A stretch of DNA of 26,804 bases from Elusimicrobiota bacterium (GTDB lineage: Bacteria > Elusimicrobiota > Elusimicrobia > UBA1565 > UBA9628): contig JACQBB010000050.1 of assembly GCA_016194625.1 (NCBI GenBank), positions 1-26,804 on the forward strand, read 5' to 3'. Each line of letters starts with the position of its first letter. Within the stretch, counting starts at the first letter, position 1. The notes beneath the pieces were generated by a model. The model searched no databases. It saw nothing but the letters and a program-made list of their open reading frames with translations, and was not told the DNA's origin. Made by a program: the position numbers and the translations under genes. Below, one piece after another: positions 19,501 to 26,804 of the stretch.

Positions 19501-22500
19501 TGGACAACATCTGCTGGAGCGGCGCGGCCTGGACGGCGAACTGCGCGACGGCCGGCTCCTGGCTGCCGTCGGCGCCGGGCCTGAACTGGGCGGTGACGAC
19601 GAACCTGCCGCCGGCCAGCAACCTGAACACCGGCCTGCAGGACGGCCTGGATTACACGGCGACCTCCCGGTCCTTCGACCTGGCGGCGAACACGCAGACC
19701 GCGCTGACCTCGAACCTGTTCCACGTCGTCCTGAGCTCGCCGACCGGCGGCGTGACGCTGCCGGCCAACGCCGCCCAGCTCAACGCCCTGCCGACGATCT
19801 CGGGCACGGCCGTGTCGCCGGTCCCCGGGACGCTCGGGGCCGCCGGCGCGAAGCTGGATTTCCCGCAGCTCAGCATCAAGGACATCCCGACCGGCAACTT
19901 CTGGAACGGCGGCGGCTTCGCGCCGGGCCGGGTCTGGAACGTCGCGCTCGACTCCTCGTCGAGGACCGACGGCGCGGTCCTGAACTGGCGCTACGACGCG
20001 TCCCTGGTGCCGTGGGCCGACGGCGCGTCGCGCTACCTGATCGAGGCGAAGATCGTCGACGCGGCGGGGAACTACTCGATCGCGTCCTCGACCTTCAGCT
20101 TCGACAAGACCGCGCCGGCGACGAACATCACCTACCCGCCGTCGAACGGCCTGTACTTCTCGTCGATGACCGCGATCCTGGGCACCTCGTTCGACGCGAC
20201 CTCGCCGATCAACTCGGTCGGCGTGCTGATGTGGTACGCGACCGCCGGCACGACCTACTACTTCAACCCGGTCGCGCCGCACTGGGGCACGACGAACCCG
20301 GGCCTGCTGACGGTCAACGGCGGCGCCGGCGGAGCGGCCGTGACCAATGCGTGGAGCTTCGACTCCGCGCAGATCGGCGACTTCGCCAATCCGGGCACGG
20401 CGAACTTCGTCTGGCGCGACGGCACGCACGACGGCGCGAACGGGCACACCTTCAACGTGGTGACGGTCGCCGTGGACGGCGCGAACAACGCCCAGACGGT
20501 CCTCTCGACGCGCACCTTCACTTTCGACAACGCGCCGCCGGCCTCGGGCCCGACGGCGCCGAGCACGAACACGGCGTACAACTCGCTGACGACCCTCTCG
20601 GGCACCGCGCAGGACGACGTCAGCGGCGTCGCGGCCGTGTCGGTCTCGATCGTCGACCTGGACGCGGGCGGCGGGCCGAAGTGGTTCAACGGCGCCAGCT
20701 TCTCCGCGGCCGGCGAGACGTGGCTGCCGGTCCTTCCGGCCAACCTCTTCCCGTCCTCGTGGACCTTCACGAACGGCGCGCTGGCCTTCACGACCACGCA
20801 CCACTACGTCGTGAAGTCGTCGGCGACCGACGGCGTCGGCAACGTCCAGACGGCGGCCATCCCGTCGACCATGCTGTTCGACACGGACCCCCCGGTCTCG
20901 AACGTGACGAACCCGGCGAACCTGATCACCTACACGAACCAGAAGATCCTGGTCGGCACCGCGGCGGACCCGGGCTTCACCACCGGCATCAGCGGCGCCG
21001 GTTCGGGCGTGTTCCCGACCGCGGGCTGGGCGAAGGGCAAGGTCGAGGTCTCGGTGTTCTACGACACCGCGGCGACGCTGTCCGGCGGACCCATCCTGTA
21101 CCCGCTGCCGGGCTCGACGCCGGGCTACTACTGGAACGGCTCCACCTGGGTCGTCAGCGGCACGCCGGTGTGGGTCAACGCCTCGTTCACCGACGCGTTC
21201 GGCAACTGGCAGTACCCCGGCCTGGTCTGCCCCATCCCGAACCCGACGAACCAGCCCTGCTGGTCGCCCGGCTCCTACGCGTCGTGGGTGCGCATCACGG
21301 ACAACGCCGGGAACCTGCAGGGCTCGGGCAACGCGGTCGCGTCCGGCCCGCACTTCTTCGTGTCGAACGTCGCGCAGAGCTTCAAGATCACGCTGAGCTC
21401 GAACCCGAGCACGGCGGGCAACGTGGTGAGCTACGTCGTGACCGCGGTCGACGGCCCCGGCGGCACCGGCTTCCCGGCGACCAGCTACAACGGCCAGGTC
21501 CAGTTCATCATGGACGCCTCGCTGACCCCGACCGGCCCCGAGACGATGAACGCCTTCCCGAACCAGATCCCGGACCTGACGCACGGCCTGCCCTCCGTCT
21601 ACACCTTCACCACGGGCGTGGGCGGCGACAACGGCGTGCACTCCTTCTCGATGGAGCTGCGCAAGGCGGGCACGCGCACGCTGACCGTCCAGGACACGGG
21701 CAACGCCTCGCTGCTGGGCCAGGTGACCGCGACCGTCGGGCAGAACCAGCCGTCGCGCGTCCAGCTGATCGCCGACTGCAACGTCAGCGGCCAGCAGCCG
21801 GCGCCCGGCGTGATCACCGCGGGCAGCGAGGGCCGCGCGGGCGCGCCGCGCGCCTTCACGGCCGGCCAGCAGGTCCAGTACTGCGCGCTGGTCACCGACG
21901 ACTTCTACAACGTGCTGCCGTCCTCGGCCGTGACGATCACGGTCAGCGACGCCGACCCGAACAACGACTCGCTGGCCGACGGCGGCGTCGCCGTGATCCC
22001 GTTCACCGGCCAGACCACCTTCACGCGCACCTTCGTCACCGCGAGCACGACGACGGGCCACGCGGTCACGGCGACCGGAGCCGGCCTGACGCCGAACGCG
22101 TCGAACCCGGCCACGCCGCTGATCGTCACCGGCGGCGCGGGCGACCGCCTGCTGGCCCTGCTCCCGGGCGAGACCTACGTCGCCGGCAAGTTCGCGGTCG
22201 CGCCGTTCGGCAAGACCGGAGCGCCGCTCGACTTGCAGGCGGGCACCACCTACCCGGTGGTCGCCTACGCGGTGGACCAGTACTACAACGTGGACCCGAC
22301 CGTCGCCTGGCCGGTGACCGCGAACGTGCGCACGGACGCCTATACCCCGGCGCTCGGCCCGCAGACGCTCCAGCTGGGCGCGACCGCGTTCACCTTCACG
22401 CCCGTCGTCGTCGGCACCCAGACCTTCCAGGTCGTGACCGCGGCGCTCTCCGGCTCGGCCTCCTCTTATGTGACGCCGAACCCGGCCCGCGTCTGGTGGG

Positions 22501-25500
22501 GCCTGCCGGCCAAGCTGCAGATCGTCGCCGAGGGCCAGGTCGCCGCCCCGGGCAAGACGCCTTACGACTCGAACCCGGGCACCGGCGGCCGCTCGGTGAC
22601 GACGCCGGCGACGCTGACCGCGGGCGTGACCACGAACCTCACGGTGAACCTGGTCGACGACTACTTCAACGTCGTCAAGGGCACCACGCCGTTCATCACG
22701 CTGACCTCCAGCGTGACGATGCCGCTCGTCCAGCTGGACTTCACGAACGACCCCAACATCCAGGGCCGCGCGTTCGCGCCGAACCCGTTCCAGCGCACGC
22801 TGAGCGCGGGCACGACCTCGTTCGCGTTCTTCGCGGTCACGCGCAACGCGGCCTTCGCGGTGCGCGCGACGGACACGAACCTGACCGGCACCTTCTACAG
22901 CACGGACACGGTGTCCAACATCCCGGTGATCGCCAACAACGCGATCGCGCTGCTGGCGCGCGCGCCCGGCGAGTCCTTCGCCGAGGGCACCGTGACCGGC
23001 AAGACCGGCGCGCCGTCCACGCTGACCGCCGGCGCCTCGTACACCGTCGACGTGCGCGCGGTGGACCTGTACAACAACCGCTGCACCGGCGACGGCCGCC
23101 AGGTCGCCCTGCAGACCAACGACGTCTACGCCGGCGTGCCCGCCCCCGGGGCGATGGCCCTCGGCCAGCGGTCGTTCGCGAACTTCCTGCCCAGCGCCGC
23201 GACCGGCAACCTGGTGATCGGCGCCGTCGACAACGACGTGATCGTGCCCGCGCTCGCGTCGGCGACCGTGTCGGGCCTGACCGTGGTCCCGGGCGCGCCG
23301 GACCGCATGATCGTCCTGCTGGCGGGCCAGTCGCTGGTCCCCGGCAAGGTCGTCCCGCCGTTCGGCGTCGCCGGCGCTCCGACGGCCTCCACCGCGGGCG
23401 TCAACTTCGGGCTGACGGCGTACGCGACGGACGCGCGCTACAACGTCGTCAACTCGGTGACGAAGGCGTCGGTCGTGCTGACCTCCGACGACCCGTTCGT
23501 CCCGGCGCTGGGCTCGGTCGCGATGAACTCCGGCGCGGCGCCGGCGGCCGGCCTGCTGCTGCGCACCGGCGGCGCCCGCACGATCACCGCGACCGACGGC
23601 GGCGGCGCGCCGGCGCTGGCGGCCGGCGTCTCCGGCGCGTTCTCGCTGATCCCGAACAGCCCGCTCCGTCTGCGCGTGCTGACGCCCGCCGAGACCGCCC
23701 AGCCGGGCTCGTTCGGCAACGGCCGCACCGGCGCGGCGTACTCCGCGCAGGCCGGCATCGGCTTCAACGTGGAAGTGGACATCACCGACGGCTTCTGGAA
23801 CCTGACGCCCGGCACCACGCAGGACATCACGCTGATCTCCGACGACCCGTCGGCGACGATCACGCCGGCCAACCAGGTCTTCGCGGGCTCCGGCACCTTC
23901 AACGTCGTGCTGAAGCGCGCGGGCACCACGGTGCTCACCGCGAAGATGACCAACGGCCTGTCGCTGCCGTCGGTCTCTCTGGACAGCGCGACGCCGGTCG
24001 GCGTCACGCCCGGCCTCCCGTCGCGCCTGCTGACCGTCCTGCCCGGCGAGAACTTCTACCAGAGCGCGCCGACCGGCAAGAGCGGCACGCCGGCGCCGCA
24101 GACCGCGGGCACGGCGTTCACGGTCCAGGTCGGCGTGGTCGACGCGTACAACAACCTGGTCCCGGGCCAGCCGGCGACGGCCTCGGTCGGCACGCCGACC
24201 GACCCGTACGCCGACCCCGTGTCGACGGCGGCGGTCAACACCGCGCTCGGCGTCACCCCGCCGATCACCGTGAACCTGCGCCTGGCGGCGACCGGCCACT
24301 ACCTGAACGCCACGGACAGCAGCGGCGCCAGCATCCCGCCCGACCCGCAGACCTCCACCTTCACCGTGGTCCCGGCCCTGCCGATCGGCCTGCAGCTGCT
24401 GCTGCCGGGCCAGACGGCCACGCCGGGCGCGGGCAATTACCCGAACGGCGGCGCGGTCGGCGCGGTCTCCACGCCGACGGCGGGCGTGCCGTTCAACGCG
24501 ACGGTGAACCTGGTCGACCGCTACATGAACCTGGTCACCGGGCTCGGCGCGGTGCCGCCCGTGTACCTGAACGTCAGCGACCCGTACGCGATCCAGCCCG
24601 CGACCGCGCCGCTGGGCGCCGGCTCGCTGGTCGTCCCGATCACGCTGGTCTCGAAGTCCACCGCGGCGACGGTGCTGGTCGCGCCGCGCGCGCTGGGCGC
24701 GGACGCGGTCTGCACGGGCAACGGCCCCGGCAACGTCTGTCTGGCGCAGGCGCCCGCGGCGGTCTCGGCGCCCTTCAAGGTGTGGGCGGCCGCCGCGGCG
24801 AGCCTGCAGGTGATCCTGCCCGGCGAGACCCAGCATCCCGGCAAGTGCGCCGTCAGCCCCGGCGCGGTCTGCCGCGTGCTCGCGCCGTCCGAGGGCGCCG
24901 CGGGCAAGGACGGGACCCCGAACTCGTACATCGTGACCAGCCCGGCGATGTCGGCCGACGTGTACCTGGTCGACCAGTTCTTCAACCCCGTCAGCGAGGT
25001 GCCGGCCGGGCCCAACCAGGACACCAACCCGCCGGCGGTGATGCCGACCGTGAAGATGAGCTTCCCGCAGGACTGGCAGATCGGCTCGCCGGCGGCGGCG
25101 CCGCTCGTCCTGGGCAGCCGCCAGTTCACGTTCTCGCCGCTGACCGCGTCGAACACCTACACGGTCGTGGTGGCGACGGTCGCCGCGTCCGCGTCCTCCT
25201 GGCCGTCGGTGTCCGGCCAGTCGTTCCCGGTGTACCCGGGCGCGCCGCACCACCTCGCGTTCTCGAACCTGCCGTCGACCGTGACCGCGGGCGTGCCGAT
25301 CAACGGGACGCTGAGCGCCTACGACCAGTTCAACAACCTGCTGTCGACCGGCCCGAACGCCTACGCGTCGAACGTGACCTTCGCGGCCGAGCTGTTCGGC
25401 GGCAACCAGGACCCGGTGTTCAGCCCCGGCAACAACGTCACCTTCTCGTCCGCGACGGACCAGGGCGTCAAGACCCTGCTGACCTTCGCGACGCTGAAGA

Positions 25501-26804
25501 AGGCCGGCTCGCGCTACCTGCAGGCGTTCCAGACCAGCAACCCCGCGGTCAACTCCGAGGTCGCCGGCTACTCGGCCCGTCCGTACATCGCGGTCCTGCC
25601 GGCGGCGCCGGACTCGGTCAAGGTCGCGCCGACCGCCAACACGGTGATCCCGGCCGGCCAGCTCGTGCCCAGCAACCCGGGCCGCCAGTCCGTCACCGGC
25701 CAGCTGACCGACGCGTTCGACAACCCGATCACCGCGGCGACCACCGTGTACGTCCAGGTCGTCGGCGTCTTCGGCAGCACCGGCGCGCTGGCGCTGGACT
25801 ACGGCGCGGGCGGGATCTCCGTCGGCGCGTCCACGACCGCGTTCACCGACCCCAACGGCCTGGTCGGCGTCAGCACGCCGACGATCAGCTACTTCGTCTC
25901 CTCGGTGGCGGGCGACTACGCGCGGGTGTGGATCGGCACCGCGGCCGCCCCGGCGGACCTGAACCCGTTCATCGGCACGCAGAAGGACATCTCGGGCAAG
26001 CTGATCACGACCGGCGGCAACCCGACGCACCTCGTCTTCCTGTCCTCCCCGACCGCGGCGCTCGTCGGCATCAACGAGGTCGCCGGCGCCGGAGCGGCCT
26101 ACACCGTGCAGGCGCGCGACGACTTCGGCAACGTCACCACCCAGGGCTTCGCGGGCCCGCTGACGCTGACCGTCCCGGCGGCCGACGTCGCGATCCACGC
26201 GGCGCGCGGCCTGAACCTGGGCACCTTCGGCACGACCGGCGACTACGGCTTCCGCGACGCTGGCAACACGCAGTTCATCGCGAGCATCTCGATCGGCGCG
26301 GGCGTCAGCCAGGCGACCTTCCGCTACCACGACCACATGAGCTCGTACGCGGGCGTGGACCCGTCGTCGAACACCGCGGCCGGCGGCCGCCCGGGGCTGT
26401 GGACGATCCAGGTCCTGAACGGCCCGCTGACCCTGGCGCAGGCGACGCTCGCGATGAACCCGGACATCCCGCGCCAGGTCGGCTTCGGCAACCCGCCGAA
26501 CTCCGAGGTCGCGGGCAAGACCGTGGACTTCGCCAACAACCTGGCGTCGTTCCAGGCCCAGCTGCAGGACGAGTTCGGGAACCCGTCGGTGTCCACGCAG
26601 AACGTCAGCGTGAACCTGTCGACGGTCACGCGCATCCCGTCGCAGCTCAACGACTACGCGGCGTTCTCGCTGTCGAGCACCGCGTTCCTGGGCTCGCGCG
26701 TCACCGCGCCGTCCTTCTTCTCGACCACCGCGACCCTGACCGTGCCGCTCGGCCAGTACGAGACGACGTTCTACTACATGGACACGACCGCCTCCAGCCT
26801 GTAC
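1592..26804 (+). CDS. Giant secreted Ig-like repeat protein, adhesin-like (3' end outside window; one frameshift near 2051)
   Basis: ATG 1592 follows a weak GGGA site and opens a signal peptide (basic start, then GVLGALLAAALSLCALPAAA, cut before DP). The frame runs to about 2050, shifts by one base, and stays open to the window end: about 8,404 codons with no stop. Domains in order, by corrected residue number: propeller-like region about 35-390; three IPT/TIG-like domains about 391-715; about 45 Ig-like modules about 716-6594; about 14 invasin/Big_1-like modules from about 6594 to the edge. No protease, glycosidase or other catalytic motif was recognised, so the visible part looks structural or adhesive. 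Sec export is implied; surface attachment cannot be judged because the C-terminus is missing. The gene follows the HEAT gene by 3 bases and may be under the c-di-GMP riboswitch at 173-266. Adhesin function is inference; a predation- or cell-wall-related giant protein is an alternative. Confidence 0.85.
1694..2762 (+). other. N-terminal beta-propeller-like region of the giant protein
   Basis: Residues about 35-390 contain repeated short beta-strand phrases: YGYWVFFATGSG, NKIYVAVADANN, NHLVWAAGHYSDG, NLSITVDSGGNTHIVWVD and DRLYLAYVDDVSGN. The pattern D-x-x-GN-x-H-I-V-W-x-D resembles sialidase/BNR-like propeller blades. No canonical Asp box (S-x-D-x-G-x-T-W) or catalytic set was recognised, so a binding role is more likely than an enzyme. 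The frameshift near 2051 falls inside this region, between two blade-like segments. Assignment rests on pattern only. Confidence 0.5.
2048..2056 (+). other. Apparent +1 frameshift in the giant gene
   Basis: Before about 2050 the convincing protein frame (STGVAWNQG) has codons starting at positions that leave remainder 2 on division by 3, and that frame stops at 2141-2143. From 2052 onward the convincing frame (RIDNLLCNSGVSD) starts at multiples of 3; upstream it is blocked by a TGA at 1932-1934. Removing one base in CACGCA around 2050-2055 joins them as NQG-R-IDN or NQG-T-IDN. A sequencing/assembly indel or a real mutation fits; no classic slippery site was seen. A gene caller would split the gene and start the large piece at an internal codon such as ATG 2412, losing the signal peptide. 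Confidence 0.8.
2763..3738 (+). other. Three IPT/TIG-like domains
   Basis: Residues about 391-715 hold three units, each with a glycine-rich start (VTGTGF at about 2832, VAGTNF at about 3168, VTGSEF at about 3510), a central TYIS/TYVG/TYTG strand, and an end with the TIG-like phrase VVNPDG, VVNADG or VVNPDG (about 3031, 3354, 3672). IPT/TIG domains are Ig-like folds found in bacterial surface proteins. Here they link the propeller-like region to the long Ig array. Confidence 0.6.
3739..21372 (+). repeat. About 45 Ig-like modules, YWNG/FxYD type
   Basis: By reading I count about 45 consecutive modules averaging roughly 390 bases (130 residues). The consensus order is: opening TxP-x-N-G; a short strand then SGTA-x-D; a V-x-V-x-I strand; the aromatic motif [YFW]-W-[NDST]-G-x-x-[FW]; a W-x-Y strand; L-x-DG-x-x-Y-x-V-x-A-x-A-x-D-x-AGN; and the linker F-x-Y-D-x-x-x-P-x-S leading into the next module. 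Clear YWNG copies fall near 7998, 10764, 11541, 21129. Clear linkers fall near 4545, 5394, 9831, 13695, 16398, 17487, 18987. The pattern resembles bacterial Ig-like (Big) domains. Modules are well diverged, with shared exact DNA limited to motif cores, so this is an old expansion rather than fresh tandem copying. Cys residues occur almost only in close pairs. Confidence 0.8.
21373..26804 (+). repeat. About 14 invasin/Big_1-like modules (last one cut by window end)
   Basis: At about 21,373 the module type changes. The new units start with P-x-x-L-x-V-L-LPGE (for example near 22142, 24018, 24387, 24798), continue with G-K-x-G-x-P-x-x-x-TAG-x-x-x-x-V-x-V-x-A-V-D-x-Y-x-N-x-V, then a strand-rich second half (LTSDDP, LISDDP) and a return to P-x-x-L. 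The aromatic YWNG motif and the F-x-Y-D linker disappear. The TAG...V-D-x-x-x-N core resembles Big_1/invasin-type Ig domains, which form stiff rods on intimin- and invasin-like surface proteins. Later units (from about 25,240) lose LPGE and use shorter starts such as PHHLAF and PTHLVF. The final module is truncated by the window edge. Confidence 0.75.

Noticed and set aside
3739..21372. CRISPR array or recent tandem DNA repeat
   Set aside because: The periodicity is at protein level over about 390 bases, with diverged DNA and no short identical repeats and spacers.
16692..26336. 3,214-residue minus-strand ORF
   Set aside because: Same shadow effect as the 3225-15830 frame; its limit at 16692 is a sense CTA codon.

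Overview
The window is one GC-rich bacterial locus, read almost entirely on the + strand. It is dominated by a single giant secreted-protein gene that enters at 1592 and is still open when the sequence ends at 26804. After correcting one apparent single-base frameshift near 2051, it encodes about 8,404 residues within the window and has no stop. The true reading frame downstream of the shift is the one whose codons begin at positions divisible by 3; I translated it line by line from 2052 to the end and found no in-frame stop. Because this frame has no stop inside the window, simple ORF listings can miss it and show only shadow ORFs on the other frames and strand.

Layout. (1) 1-93: the last 30 codons of purA (adenylosuccinate synthetase). 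(2) 94-338: a compact regulatory region with a perfect 9-bp inverted repeat overlapping a -35 box, a strong sigma70-type promoter with an extended -10, a well-formed c-di-GMP-I (GEMM-I) riboswitch aptamer, and a long two-part hairpin followed by a U run that looks like its expression platform. (3) 339-824: a small exported or membrane protein with a Cys-rich tail, unrecognised. (4) 825-958: a short intergenic gap with a 10-bp hairpin. (5) 959-1588: a small exported HEAT-repeat protein. (6) 1592-26804+: the giant protein. Its parts are a signal peptide, a beta-propeller-like N-terminal region, about three IPT/TIG-like domains, about 45 Ig-like modules of roughly 130 residues with a recurrent aromatic-W-N/D-G motif, a DxAGN motif and an F-x-Y-D linker, and then about 14 modules of a different, invasin/Big_1-like type. 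The 3' end, with any anchor or secretion domain, lies outside the window.

How it may work together (inference). All three genes downstream of the riboswitch run in the same direction with short gaps (134 and 3 bases), so they may form one operon under c-di-GMP control. Second-messenger control of a very long repetitive surface protein fits the known role of c-di-GMP in adhesion and biofilm formation, here apparently at the RNA level. The hairpin at 839-861 and the unknown ON/OFF sense of the switch limit how far this can be pushed.

Organism. High GC, strong GC3 codon bias, a GEMM-I riboswitch and a giant protein of YWNG/FxYD Ig-like modules are features I associate with uncultured GC-rich Elusimicrobiota; Omnitrophota or a deltaproteobacterial-type lineage are alternatives. 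This is an impression from sequence style, not a proven placement. No tRNA, rRNA, CRISPR array, transposase or insertion sequence was seen.
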